Positions 1-8,610 of a stretch of DNA of 64,000 nt are shown piece after piece (position 1 is the stretch's first letter; every line of letters begins with the position of its first letter). The position numbers were made by a program, and so were the translations under genes. Origin of the DNA: BOG-908 sp963692875 (lineage in GTDB: Bacteria; Pseudomonadota; Alphaproteobacteria; Acetobacterales; Acetobacteraceae); assembly GCA_965198755.1 (NCBI GenBank), contig OZ240673.1, forward strand, positions 310,001 through 374,000, given 5' to 3'. The notes below the pieces were generated by a model. That model worked only from the letters and a program-made list of their open reading frames with translations, was not told the DNA's origin and did no database searches.

Positions 1-592
1 GCATGGCGGCCAGCGGCGAGCCGATCATCGCACCGCCGCCGAAACCCATGATGGCCATGCCGGTGGCCAGGCCCCTGCGGTCCGGAAACCACTTGATCAG
101 CGTGGAGACCGGCGAGATGTAGCCAAGGCCGAGGCCCGCGCCGCCCACCGCGCCGCCGAGCCACAGAACCCACAGCTGGTGCAGGTTCACGCCCAGCGCC
201 ATCAGCGCCAGGCCGCCCGGCCAGCAGAGTGCGGCGATCAGCCCGGCCTTGCGGGGGCCTGCGCGTTCCAGCCAGCCGCCCCACAGCGCCGCCGAGGCGC
301 CGAGGAAGACGATGCCGAGGGTGAAGACCAGGCTGACGTCGGCGGTGGTCCAGTCGCAGCCGGTGGCGGTCAGCCGGCTGGCCAGCGTGGCGCCGGCGGG
401 GCAAGCGATGCGGTGGCTGATGCCGACCGCCTGGGCCAGCGGCAGCCAGAACACCGACATGCCGTAGATCATGCCGATGCTGAGGTGAATGGCGAGTGCC
501 GCGGGCGGCACCAGCCAGCGGTTGTAGTCCGGCGGGGCGACGATGCGTTCGCGCGTCAGCAACCCGGGGCGTTGCCCGACCATCGCGTCCAT
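1..592 (-). CDS. MFS transporter, OFA (oxalate/formate antiporter) type, 3' part outside window
   Basis: The visible part is the first 197 residues of a membrane carrier; it runs off the left edge. The N-terminus reads DYNRWLVPPAALAIHLSIG, then GMIYGMSVFWLPLAQAVG, a pattern typical of OFA-family monocarboxylate or oxalate/formate carriers of the inner membrane. Hydrophobic segments follow at about residues 28-50, 75-95, 105-125 and 130-150, and a KWFPDRRGLATGMAIMGFG stretch is the usual MFS loop 4 signature. The ATG at 592 has a strong GGAGG ribosome site 7 bases upstream. It is transcribed away from uvrD, with one copy of the double-hairpin repeat between them. The substrate cannot be read from the sequence. 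Confidence 0.8.
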   Translation of the reverse strand, partial: MDAMVGQRPGLLTRERIVAPPDYNRWLVPPAALAIHLSIGMIYGMSVFWLPLAQAVGISHRIACPAGATLASRLTATGCDWTTADVSLVFTLGIVFLGASAALWGGWLERAGPRKAGLIAALCWPGGLALMALGVNLHQLWVLWLGGAVGGAGLGLGYISPVSTLIKWFPDRRGLATGMAIMGFGGGAMIGSPLAAM

Positions 593-679
593 TGGTTTCC
601 TCCGTTTTGCGGGCAGACAAGCAAGCGAGCGGGGACAAGGCAACCGGGCCGGCCGGATGCGGCGAAGACAGGGTAAGGA

Positions 680-822
680 AGCAAGCGGTTCTTTTTTGAA
701 AAAAAGAACCAGAAAACTTCTGTCTCCGGTCGGTGCGCCGGGGTGAGGCGTGTCGTTCAGCCGTCCGCGACAGCCGCGACAAAAGCTTTTTGCTTCTTCT
801 CGAAAAAGACAGCCTTCCTTGC
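680..822 (+). repeat. Double-hairpin intergenic repeat, copy 1
   Basis: Left hairpin is of GGTTC/GAACC type (685-709), right hairpin is GCTTC type but poorly paired (GCTTCTTCTCGAAAAAGAC), and GTCCGCGACAGCC lies in the core. It sits between the divergent MFS and uvrD genes, so this copy cannot serve only as a terminator. Strand + here means GGTTC hairpin on the left. Confidence 0.85.
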
Positions 823-880
823 CCAGGGTTCCGGCACGCGCCCTACCATCCTATATCCTCGCCCTCACCCCCACCGCCGG

Positions 881-3061
881 ATGCAAGTGACCGACTACCT
901 CACCAAGCTGAACGACGAGCAGCGCCAGGCCGTGGAGACCATCGACGGCCCGCTGCTGGTGCTGGCCGGCGCCGGCACCGGCAAGACCCGCGTGCTGACC
1001 ACCCGCTTCGCCCACATCCTGCTCACCGGCCGCGCCGGCCCCGGCCAGGTGCTCGCCGTCACCTTCACCAACAAGGCGGCCCGCGAGATGCGCGAGCGCG
1101 TGGGCAGCCTGCTCGGCCGCCCGGTGGAGGGCCTGTTCCTCGGCACCTTCCACGCGCTGTGCGCCCGCCTGCTGCGCCGCCACGCCGAACACGTGGGGCT
1201 CACCTCCAGCTTCTCCATCCTCGACACCGACGACCAGGTCCGCCTGCTCAAGCAGGTGATGGAGTCCCTCAAGATAGACGCCAAGCGCTGGACGCCGCAG
1301 GCGGTGATGAGCGTGCTGCAGCGCTGGAAGGACCGCGGCCAGTCGCCGGACCGCGTGCCGGCCAGCGAGGAAGGCGAGTTCGCCCACGGCCGCATGCGCG
1401 ACGTCTACACGCAATACCAGCAGCGCCTGCGCGCGCTCAACGCGGCGGATTTCGGCGACCTGCTGCTGCACACGACGGACATCCTGCGCAGCCAGCCTGA
1501 CGTGCTGGCGCAATACCACCGGATCTTCCGCTACATCCTGGTGGACGAATACCAGGACACCAACGTGGTGCAGTACATGTGGCTGCGGCTGCTGGCACAG
1601 TCGCACAAGAACATCTGCTGCGTCGGCGACGACGACCAGTCGATCTATTCCTGGCGTGGCGCCGAGGTGGAAAACATCCTGCGTTTCGAACACGACTTCC
1701 CCGGTGCGAAGATCGTGCGTCTGGAACGCAACTACCGCAGCACGGCGCCGATCCTCGCCGCCGCCGCGGCGCTGATCGCCAACAACGAAGGCCGGCTCGG
1801 CAAGACTTTGCGGTCCGGGCTGGCGGACGCCGCCGGCGAGAAGGTGAGCGTGGTCAGCCTGTGGGACTCCGACGAGGAAGCCCGCATGGTCGGCGACCGC
1901 GTAGGCACGTGGCACCGCGACGGGGCCAAGCTCGCCGACATGGCCATCCTGGTGCGCGCCGGCTTCCAGACCCGCGCCTTCGAGGAGCGGATGATCGCGC
2001 TGGCCATCCCCTACCGCGTGGTCGGCGGCCTGCGGTTCTACGAACGTGCCGAGATACGCGACGCCATCGCCTACATGCGCGTTCTGCGTCAACCAAGCGA
2101 CGACCTGGCGTTCGAACGCATCGTCAACCTGCCGCGGCGCGGCGTGGGCGAGGTGGCGTTGCGCGCCATGCATCAGGCTGCGCGCGACCAGACCATCGCG
2201 CTGTCCATCGCCGCCGTGCAGCTCGCACAATCGGGCGCCCTGAAAGGCCGTCCGCGCGAGGCGATGCGCGAGCTCGGCGCCGGTTTCGACCGCTGGCGCC
2301 GCATGCTGGAAACCGACGGACACGTCGTCACCATCGCCACCATGCTCGATGAGAGCGGCTACACCGAGATGTGGCGCCAGGACAAATCCATCGAGGCGCC
2401 CGGCCGCCTGGAAAACCTCAAGGAACTCGTCCGCGCCATGGCGGATTTTGAGAACCTTTCAGGCTTTCTCGACCATGTTTCCCTGGTGATGGAAAACGAG
2501 GAACAGGCCGAAGCCGACCGCATCAGCCTGATGACGCTGCACGCGGCCAAAGGCCTGGAGTTCGACCATGTGTTCCTGCCCGGCTGGGAGGAGGGCATGT
2601 TCCCCAGCCAGCGCACGATGGACGAGAGCGGCAACAAGGGCCTCGAGGAGGAACGCCGCCTGGCCTACGTCGGCCTCACCCGCGCCCGCAAGCGCGCCGT
2701 GGTCAGCTACGCCGCCAACCGCCGCATCTACGCCAACTGGCAGAGCTCCATCCCCAGCCGCTTCATCGAGGAACTGCCGGACGCACATATCGAACACGCG
2801 GGCTCTGCCGCACTCGCCCGCAGCGCGGCACTTGCAGCACCCAGCGTGTTCAACAACGGACCGCTGGTCGCGCGGCGCACGGAAGCCTGGGAACAGACCG
2901 GCCGCCCGGCGCGTACGGAAAAGATTGTGGTGGGACAACGGGTGTTTCACGAGAAGTTCGGCTACGGCGAGGTGACGGCGAGCGAGGACGACAAGCTCGA
3001 CATCGTCTTCGAGCATGCGGGGCAGAAGCGGGTGATGGACCGGTTTGTGGAAAAGGCGTGA
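881..3061 (+). CDS. uvrD: UvrD/PcrA-family 3'-5' DNA helicase
   Basis: An SF1A ATP-dependent helicase of 726 residues, the usual length for UvrD/PcrA, acting in nucleotide excision and mismatch repair and in clearing stalled complexes. Walker A is AGAGTGKT (residues 29-36), motif II is DEYQDT (222-227), motif III is GDDDQSIYSWRGA (from 249). Later motifs include LERNYRST, LMTLHAAKGLEF and AYVGLTRARK. The C-terminus (VGQRVFHEKFGYGEV) is the small Tudor-like domain found in PcrA that contacts RNA polymerase. The start MQVTDYLTKLN at 881 matches the family N-terminus; the reading frame stays open upstream to 743, but that part is repeat-derived. It is monocistronic, with a repeat copy on each side. 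Confidence 0.93.
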   Translation: MQVTDYLTKLNDEQRQAVETIDGPLLVLAGAGTGKTRVLTTRFAHILLTGRAGPGQVLAVTFTNKAAREMRERVGSLLGRPVEGLFLGTFHALCARLLRRHAEHVGLTSSFSILDTDDQVRLLKQVMESLKIDAKRWTPQAVMSVLQRWKDRGQSPDRVPASEEGEFAHGRMRDVYTQYQQRLRALNAADFGDLLLHTTDILRSQPDVLAQYHRIFRYILVDEYQDTNVVQYMWLRLLAQSHKNICCVGDDDQSIYSWRGAEVENILRFEHDFPGAKIVRLERNYRSTAPILAAAAALIANNEGRLGKTLRSGLADAAGEKVSVVSLWDSDEEARMVGDRVGTWHRDGAKLADMAILVRAGFQTRAFEERMIALAIPYRVVGGLRFYERAEIRDAIAYMRVLRQPSDDLAFERIVNLPRRGVGEVALRAMHQAARDQTIALSIAAVQLAQSGALKGRPREAMRELGAGFDRWRRMLETDGHVVTIATMLDESGYTEMWRQDKSIEAPGRLENLKELVRAMADFENLSGFLDHVSLVMENEEQAEADRISLMTLHAAKGLEFDHVFLPGWEEGMFPSQRTMDESGNKGLEEERRLAYVGLTRARKRAVVSYAANRRIYANWQSSIPSRFIEELPDAHIEHAGSAALARSAALAAPSVFNNGPLVARRTEAWEQTGRPARTEKIVVGQRVFHEKFGYGEVTASEDDKLDIVFEHAGQKRVMDRFVEKA

Positions 3062-3096
3062 CGCTGGTTGTTGCAAGCTGCGGCCGGGCTAGCAAA

Positions 3097-3223
3097 GCAA
3101 GCAGTTCTTTTTTGAAAAAAAGAACCAAAAAACTTTTGTCTCCTGGGCACCCGTCTGTGGGAAGGTCCGCGACAGCCGTACCAAAAGCTTTTTGCTTCTT
3201 TTTCTCGAAAAAGAAGCGCTTGC
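3097..3223 (+). repeat. Double-hairpin intergenic repeat, copy 2
   Basis: Left arm AGTTC/GAACC, right arm GCTTCTTTTTCTCGAAAAAGAAGC, core with GTCCGCGACAGCC. Lies between uvrD and prmA, both rightward. The right edge is 16 bases from the prmA ATG, leaving no room for a normal ribosome site. Confidence 0.88.
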
Positions 3224-3239
3224 CTTTCGCTTCCTTTCG

Positions 3240-4112
3240 ATGAAACGCCACGCCACCCCGCTCGAGACCGTCTACGTCATCGTCCCCGAAGACGCCCTCG
3301 AAGCCTACGAAGGCGCACTCTCGCTTGCCTGTTCCACGATCGGCTTCTTCCTTGAAGACGAAGATGCAAGAACCTGGCGCGTCGAAGGCGTCAAACCCAT
3401 CGCCGGCGACGAGGCCACGCTCCGGCAAGGCCTCGCCGTCGCACAGGTCGTTACCGGCTACGGCGCCACCCTGCAACGCGCGCCCACCGAGGCCGACGGC
3501 TGGCTCGCCCGCGTATACGACGCGTTTCCCGAACAGCGCATCGGCCGCCGCTTCAGTATCCGTGGCACGCATCTGGCCACCGCGCGCAGCTTCGGCCGCC
3601 AAACGCTGGTGGTGGATGCTGGCCTGGCGTTCGGCTCCGGCGAGCACGGCAGCACGCGCGGCTGCCTGCGCGCGCTGGAGATGGTGGCTCACCGGCGGCC
3701 GGCGCGGATCATCGACATGGGCACCGGCTCCGGCATCCTGGCGATGGCGGCGGCGAGCCTGCTGCACCGGCGCGTGCTGGCGGTGGACAACGACCCGTGG
3801 TCCGTCCGCGTCACCGGCCAGAACGCGGCGCTGAACCGCCTGCGCCCGCGCATACGGCCCAGGCTCGGCCACGGCTGGCAGGGGCTGCGCGGCCGGCAAT
3901 TCGACCTGGTGCTGGCCAACATCCTGGCGCGCCCGCTCTGCCTGATGGCGCGCGACCTGGCGGTGCACCTGGCACCCGGCGGCACGGTGATCCTGGCCGG
4001 CTTGCTCACCGGGCAGGTGTCCATGGTGCTGGCCGCGCATCGCAGGCAGGGTCTGCACCTCGAACGCGTTCTGCGAGAAGGAAACTGGGCAACCATGGTG
4101 CTGCGCACATGA
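3240..4112 (+). CDS. prmA: Ribosomal protein L11 methyltransferase
   Basis: A SAM-dependent methyltransferase of 290 residues, close to the 293 of E. coli PrmA, which trimethylates ribosomal protein L11. The PrmA-typical stretch VVDAGLAFGSGEHGSTRGCL is followed by the SAM loop IIDMGTGSGILAMAA, the acidic AVDNDP, and the catalytic-pocket segment LVLANILARPL. The ATG at 3240 is the only suitable start after the repeat; it lacks a visible Shine-Dalgarno sequence because the repeat ends 16 bases upstream. The stop overlaps the next start (ATGA at 4109-4112), so prmA, the aminopeptidase and the thioesterase are probably co-translated. Confidence 0.9.
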   Translation: MKRHATPLETVYVIVPEDALEAYEGALSLACSTIGFFLEDEDARTWRVEGVKPIAGDEATLRQGLAVAQVVTGYGATLQRAPTEADGWLARVYDAFPEQRIGRRFSIRGTHLATARSFGRQTLVVDAGLAFGSGEHGSTRGCLRALEMVAHRRPARIIDMGTGSGILAMAAASLLHRRVLAVDNDPWSVRVTGQNAALNRLRPRIRPRLGHGWQGLRGRQFDLVLANILARPLCLMARDLAVHLAPGGTVILAGLLTGQVSMVLAAHRRQGLHLERVLREGNWATMVLRT

Positions 4113-5944
4113 ACGCTTCCGAACGCCCCGCGTCCGAAACCCCCACCGCCGAACGCGCCGTTGACCGACCCGCTGCTGAAAAACTGGCCGCGGTGCGCGC
4201 CGAGATGGCCCGCCAGGACCTCGCCGCCTTTCTGGTCCCGCGCGCGGACGAGCACCTGGGCGAGTACGTCCCTGACTCGGCCGAGCGGCTGGCGTGGCTC
4301 ACCGGCTTTACCGGCAGCGCCGGCCTGGCCTGCGTGTTCCCCGACCGCGCTACGGTGTGGAGCGACGGCCGCTACGTCCTGCAGCTCGCCACCCAAACCG
4401 ACGCGGCGTTGTGGGAACGCCTGCACCTGACCGAGCAGCCGCCGCCGGCCTACGTGGCGTCCCACACCGCGCCAGGCGCCCGCATTGGCTACGACCCCTG
4501 GCTGATGAGCGAGGACCAGCTCGCCCGCTTCCGCGAGGCCGGGCTGGCGCTGGCGCCGGTCACCAGCAACCCGATCGACGCCGCCTGGACGGACCGGCCA
4601 ACCGCACCGCTAGCCCCCGCCGTGCCGCACGACGAGGCCTACGCCGGCGAGACCAGCGAGGCCAAGCGCACCCGCATCGCCGCCCGCCTGAAGCAGGACC
4701 GCCAGGACGCGGCCGTCATCAGCGACCCCGCCTCGATCGCCTGGCTGCTGAACCTGCGCGGCGAGGACGTGGCCTTCGTGCCCGTCGCCCTCGGTTTTGC
4801 GGTGCTGCACGCTGACGGCGGCGTGGAGCTGTTCATGCACCCGCAGAAGCTGACGCAGGCGGTGCGCGACCGGCTCGGCAACGCGGTGGCCTGTTCGCCG
4901 CGCGAGGCGCTGGCGGGAGCACTCGCGGCATTATCCGGCAAGCGTGTGCGAGTAGACACGGTGGGCGCTCCGGCCTGGCTGGGCGAGACGCTGCGCGCCG
5001 CCGGCGCCACTGTGGTCCCCGGCCAGGACCCCTGCCTGGTGGCGAAAGCCCGCAAGAACGAGACTGAGCGGCAAGGCGCCCGCGCCGCCCAGGCGCGCGA
5101 CGCGGTGGCGGTCTGCCGCTTCTTGCACTGGCTGCGCGACGCCGCCGGCCATGAGACCGAGTCCTCGGCCGCCGCCCAGCTGCTGCGCTACCGCGAGGAG
5201 GGCGCGCTGTTCCGCGGCGAGAGCTTCCCGGCGATCTCGGCCGCCGGCGAGCACGGCGCCATCATGCACTACCGCGTCAGCCTGGAGACCGACCGCGCCA
5301 TCCTGCCCAACGAGTTGTTCCTGATCGACAGCGGCGGGCAATACCTCGACGGCACCACCGACGTAACCCGCACGGTGTGGACCGGCCCGAGCCTGCCCAC
5401 CGCCACGCTGCGCGACCGCTACACGCGCGTGCTGAAGGGCCACGTCGCCATCGCAATGCTGGTGTTTCCCGAGGGCGTCGCCGGCGTGCGGCTGGACGCC
5501 TTTGCACGCGCCGCGCTGTGGCAGGCGGGGCTCGATTTCGACCACGGCACCGGCCACGGCGTCGGCAGCTTCCTCTCCGTCCACGAAGGCCCCGCCTCGA
5601 TCTCCCCATACCTGCGGCCGGCGCCGCTGGAGGAGGGAATGATCATGTCCAACGAGCCCGGCTTCTACCTGCCCGGCGAGTACGGCATCCGGCTGGAGAA
5701 CCTGGTGCTGGTGCACCGCGCGCCCGGGCTTCCCGAGGCTGGCGCCGGCGGCAAGGCCTTCCTCGGCTTCGAGACGCTGACCTGGGCGCCGTTCGACCGC
5801 GTGCTGATCGAGCCCGAACTGCTGACCGAGACGGAACGGCGCTGGCTGGACGGCTACCACGCAAGCGTGCTGGCGCAGGTAGGCCCGCACGTGCCCACCG
5901 ACGTGCACGACTGGCTGGTGCAGGCCTGCGCGAAGCTGCCATGA
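4109..5944 (+). CDS. Aminopeptidase P family (Xaa-Pro aminopeptidase, M24B)
   Basis: A metallopeptidase of 611 residues, the long cytosolic aminopeptidase P form with two N-terminal creatinase-like domains and a C-terminal pita-bread domain. It releases N-terminal residues before proline. Metal ligands can be read: LFLIDSGGQYLDGTTDVTR (two Asp), HGTGHGVGSFLSVHEGP (His), NEPGFY (Glu) and GIRLENLVLV (Glu). It overlaps prmA by four bases at the start and the thioesterase gene by four at the end, so the three form a tight operon. The first 25 residues are Ala/Pro/Glu rich and probably disordered. Confidence 0.9.
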   Translation: MNASERPASETPTAERAVDRPAAEKLAAVRAEMARQDLAAFLVPRADEHLGEYVPDSAERLAWLTGFTGSAGLACVFPDRATVWSDGRYVLQLATQTDAALWERLHLTEQPPPAYVASHTAPGARIGYDPWLMSEDQLARFREAGLALAPVTSNPIDAAWTDRPTAPLAPAVPHDEAYAGETSEAKRTRIAARLKQDRQDAAVISDPASIAWLLNLRGEDVAFVPVALGFAVLHADGGVELFMHPQKLTQAVRDRLGNAVACSPREALAGALAALSGKRVRVDTVGAPAWLGETLRAAGATVVPGQDPCLVAKARKNETERQGARAAQARDAVAVCRFLHWLRDAAGHETESSAAAQLLRYREEGALFRGESFPAISAAGEHGAIMHYRVSLETDRAILPNELFLIDSGGQYLDGTTDVTRTVWTGPSLPTATLRDRYTRVLKGHVAIAMLVFPEGVAGVRLDAFARAALWQAGLDFDHGTGHGVGSFLSVHEGPASISPYLRPAPLEEGMIMSNEPGFYLPGEYGIRLENLVLVHRAPGLPEAGAGGKAFLGFETLTWAPFDRVLIEPELLTETERRWLDGYHASVLAQVGPHVPTDVHDWLVQACAKLP

Positions 5945-6381
5945 CGATCGGCGCGAGCGGGCCGCCAGACCTCGCAAGCCGGGAGAGCTATCGCTACTGG
6001 TATCAGGAAAAGCTGCGCTTCTCGGACACCGACATGATCGGCCACGTCAACAACGTGGCGTTCGCGGCACTGATGGAGAGCGGGCGCACCAACTTCACCC
6101 GCAGCGGCGTGATCGAGAACCTGCCCGGCCACGTGCAGGTGGTGATGCGCAGGATGGAGCTCGACTACATCGCCGAGCTGCACTGGCCGGCGGAGATCGA
6201 CATCGGTTGCCGGCTGCTGCGCCTGGGGTCGAGCTCGTTTGCGATCGGCAGCGGCATCTTCCACGGCGAGGTGTGTGCTGCGAGCGCGGTGACGACGCTG
6301 GTCATGATCGACAAGACCACGCGCAAAGCTACGGCTATTCCGGACTTGGTACGTGCGGGTATGCAACAGCACGTGTTCTGA
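5941..6381 (+). CDS. Acyl-CoA thioesterase, 4HBT hot-dog fold
   Basis: A protein of 146 residues with the single-domain hot-dog pattern: RFSDTDMIGHVNNVAFAALMESGRT holds the catalytic Asp and the helix of 4-hydroxybenzoyl-CoA/YbgC-type thioesterases, followed by a run of beta strands. Family members hydrolyse short or medium acyl-CoA; the substrate is not readable. The ATG at 5941 overlaps the upstream stop (ATGA), so it is translated with the aminopeptidase. A half copy of the intergenic repeat starts 17 bases after the stop. Confidence 0.85.
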   Translation: MTIGASGPPDLASRESYRYWYQEKLRFSDTDMIGHVNNVAFAALMESGRTNFTRSGVIENLPGHVQVVMRRMELDYIAELHWPAEIDIGCRLLRLGSSSFAIGSGIFHGEVCAASAVTTLVMIDKTTRKATAIPDLVRAGMQQHVF

Positions 6382-6397
6382 GACTTGGGAGAAGAAG

Positions 6398-6455
6398 GCA
6401 AGCGCTTCTTTTTCGAGAAAAAGAAGCAAAAAGCTTTTATGAGCGCTGTCGCGGA
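6398..6455 (-). repeat. Half copy of the double-hairpin repeat (one arm only)
   Basis: Contains only the left GCTTC-type hairpin (GCGCTTCTTTTTCGAGAAAA...GAAGC) and the adjacent GCGCTGTCGCGG core; the second arm is missing and replaced by unrelated, AT-richer DNA that leads to the VOC gene. Confidence 0.8.
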
Positions 6456-6715
6456 CAACGGAACGACACGCTTCAACGACCCATACCTACCGTAAAGCAC
6501 GAAAACGACCCTCGGTTTGTGTAGTTGCTGGCAAATAGCAGCGCGAATCAGGCGACCTCTCATGCCGACGAGGCTGTCACGTTTTCGGACCGATGGGGTA
6601 TGCCAGACTAATCCGTGATCCAAACAGTGATGCTTGAGGCAAACGCAACGCAAATATAACTATTCCCAATGCGCTGAACATAGGTATCGTCCTGGAAAGG
6701 ATAGCACGGCGGCGC
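6456..6715. other. Intergenic stretch without recognised gene, AT-richer than surroundings
   Basis: About 260 bases between the half repeat and the VOC gene. Codon-like GC3 bias is absent and the sequence is visibly less GC rich than the flanking genes. I see no convincing gene; a GGAAAGG about 19 bases before the VOC start may belong to its leader. Confidence 0.5.
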
Positions 6716-7120
6716 TTGAACCGACGGGAGACAGAAATTCAGGAAACCAAGATACCTCTGGCACTGAACCGGCTTGTTCTCTACGCCCGCGATGTCGAGG
6801 GAACCGTCGCTTTTTACAAAAAACACTTTGGTTTTCAGGTCCTCCGTCTGCCTGGTGACCGAATCGTCGAGTTGGTGGCACTAAGCGGCGGTGCGGACAT
6901 AATGGTCCATGCTGCTGCGAAGGGCCTCAGAACCGGGCAGGTCACCGTGAAACTGGTGTTTGACGTCGAAGACGTCTCAGGGTTCTGCGAGAGGAGTGCC
7001 GGCAATGGGCTCAAGTTCAGCGCCGAGCATCTAGCCGACGGGTACTCCTACGCGAACGCTAAAGACCCCTGCGGCAACAACATCCAGGTGTCGAGCCGCA
7101 GATTTCGCAAATCAGATTGA
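6716..7120 (+). CDS. VOC (glyoxalase/bleomycin-resistance) superfamily protein
   Basis: A small protein of 134 residues with the vicinal-oxygen-chelate pattern: ALNRLVLYARDVEGTVAFYK at the start of the fold and a C-terminal half ending KDPCGNNIQVS, where the last strand normally carries a metal-binding Glu (here Gln, so metal use is uncertain). Function and substrate are not known. The frame opens with TTG at 6716; a downstream start cannot be excluded. Base composition is lower in GC than its neighbours, and it is bounded by a half repeat on the left and a full repeat on the right, which suggests later arrival. Confidence 0.7.
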   Translation: MNRRETEIQETKIPLALNRLVLYARDVEGTVAFYKKHFGFQVLRLPGDRIVELVALSGGADIMVHAAAKGLRTGQVTVKLVFDVEDVSGFCERSAGNGLKFSAEHLADGYSYANAKDPCGNNIQVSSRRFRKSD

Positions 7121-7264
7121 GCCTGTGGCCGTGAAGAACGCTTGCTGACTTACCGTTTGGCGGTCACTGGATTTCACTCGATGACCACCCAACACGCTGG
7201 TTATTATCCGTCAGTCGCCTCGCGTACGCTTTGGATAAGACCCCGCATTGACGTATCGAAGAAA

Positions 7265-7406
7265 GCAAGCGGTTCTTTTTTGAAGAAAGAACCAAAAATT
7301 TTTGTCTTCGTACGATGCGTCAGGGTGAAACGTGTCGTTTCAGGGTACCGCGACAGCCGGACCAAAAGTTTTTTGCTGCTTTTTTTCAAAAAAGCAGGCC
7401 TTCCTT
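7265..7406 (+). repeat. Double-hairpin intergenic repeat, copy 3
   Basis: Left arm GGTTC/GAACC, right arm GCTGC...GCAGG, a compensated variant of the usual GCTTC stem. Core contains ACCGCGACAGCCGG. Lies between the convergent VOC and radC genes; the radC stop codon is inside the right hairpin at 7386-7388. Confidence 0.88.
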
Positions 7407-8396
7407 CCTGAAGCTTACCCAGGTGCCGATTCCGACCACCACATGGTCATGCACCGCAATCCCCATCGTCCTCGCCGCGTCCACGATCTGTCGCGTCATC
7501 GCGATGTCGTTGTCCGACGGAGTAGGGTCGCCGCTTGGATGGTTGTGGCTGAGGATGATCGCCGTCGCCTTGAGTTCCAGCGCGCGGCCGATCACCTCGC
7601 GCGGGTAGACCGGCGTGTGGTTCACCGTGCCGCGCGACTGCGCCTCGTCGGCCAGCAGCCGGTTCCTGCTGTCGAGGAACAGGACGCGGAACTGCTCGGT
7701 CTGCTCGCGCGCCATCACCTGGTTCAGGTAGGTCATCAGCGCGTCCCAGTCCGACAGCACTGGCTGGCCCATCACCCGCGCGCGGCCCAGGCGCACCGCG
7801 GCGGCACTCACCAGGCGAAGGGCGGCGGCGCTCGCCTTGCCCATGCCCTGGACGGCCATCACGTCCCGCGGCGAGGCGGCGATCACCTCGGCGAAGCTGC
7901 CGAAACGGGCGAGCAGGCGGTAGGCGACCGGCTTGGTGTCGATCCGCGGCAGCGCCAGGAACAACACCATCTCCAGCATCTCGTGGTCGGCCAGCGCGTC
8001 CGGCCCGGCGGTCAGCAGCTTCTCGCGCATGCGGTCGCGGTGCTGTTCCATGCTGGTGGCGGGCGCCGAAGGCGCGGCGTGGGACTTGGCCGTTCGGCCA
8101 GGGGAGACGGAAGTGTCCCGCCTGTCCGGTGGCAGCTCCACATGCTGGGCGGCCGGCAACATGTCCAGCTGGCCCGCGGCGTCGCTAAGCCCTGGCGGCT
8201 GACGCGGGCCCGGGTCGAAGCTTTGCCTGGGTTGCTTGGCGCCCGGCTGGGCGGGCCGGCCTTGGGCCAGCGTTTCGTTCGAGCTCTCGGGCCTTACAGG
8301 CTCTGGTCGCGCGCCCGGGGTCAGCACGCTGTCGCCTAGCCTTGGTCCGGCTCGCCTGGCCATCCTACAGCGAGCCTGAGTGGTGCTGTGAAGCAT
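7386..8396 (-). CDS. radC: RadC family (JAMM/MPN+ domain) protein
   Basis: The last 210 residues or so form a complete RadC/UPF0758 protein: a helix-hairpin-helix part (ALADHEMLEMVLF, VQGMGKASAAALRLV) and a JAMM metalloprotease-like domain with the ligand motif SHNHPSGDPTPSDND. The biochemical role of RadC is still debated. A Pro/Gly/Arg-rich, probably disordered extension precedes it; the start is uncertain between ATG 8396 and ATG 8363. The extreme C-terminus, after the conserved VSF, reads RKEGLLF and stops at a TGA; these residues and the stop are encoded by the neighbouring intergenic repeat. Confidence 0.85.
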   Translation of the reverse strand: MLHSTTQARCRMARRAGPRLGDSVLTPGARPEPVRPESSNETLAQGRPAQPGAKQPRQSFDPGPRQPPGLSDAAGQLDMLPAAQHVELPPDRRDTSVSPGRTAKSHAAPSAPATSMEQHRDRMREKLLTAGPDALADHEMLEMVLFLALPRIDTKPVAYRLLARFGSFAEVIAASPRDVMAVQGMGKASAAALRLVSAAAVRLGRARVMGQPVLSDWDALMTYLNQVMAREQTEQFRVLFLDSRNRLLADEAQSRGTVNHTPVYPREVIGRALELKATAIILSHNHPSGDPTPSDNDIAMTRQIVDAARTMGIAVHDHVVVGIGTWVSFRKEGLLF

Positions 8397-8460
8397 GGTC
8401 GGCCACTTCAGAAACCGGTCTGTGCCGGCGGGCGTGGCCGCCGGGCAACCAGGCAGAAAG

Positions 8461-8599
8461 GAAGGCCTCCTTTTTCGAGAAGAAGCAAAAAGCTTTTGCG
8501 AGCGCTGTCGCGGACGGCTGAGTCGACACGTTTCACCGACGCGCACCGACGAGAGACAAAAGCTTTTTTGGTTCTTTTTTTCAAAAAAGAACTGCTTGC
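8461..8599 (-). repeat. Double-hairpin intergenic repeat, copy 4
   Basis: Left arm CTCC...GAAGAAGC (worn GCTTC type), right arm GGTTC/GAACT, core with GCGCTGTCGCGGAC. Lies between map and radC, both leftward. Confidence 0.86.
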
Positions 8600-8610
8600 C
8601 TTCCGTCCCG

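Noticed and set aside
743..880. N-terminal extension of UvrD through a repeat (long upstream frame)
   Set aside because: The added residues are repeat translation (FCFFSKK type) and the family N-terminus starts at 881.
851..2323. Long minus-strand frame opposite uvrD
   Set aside because: His/Ala/Val-rich shadow of a GC-rich gene; the plus strand has all helicase motifs.
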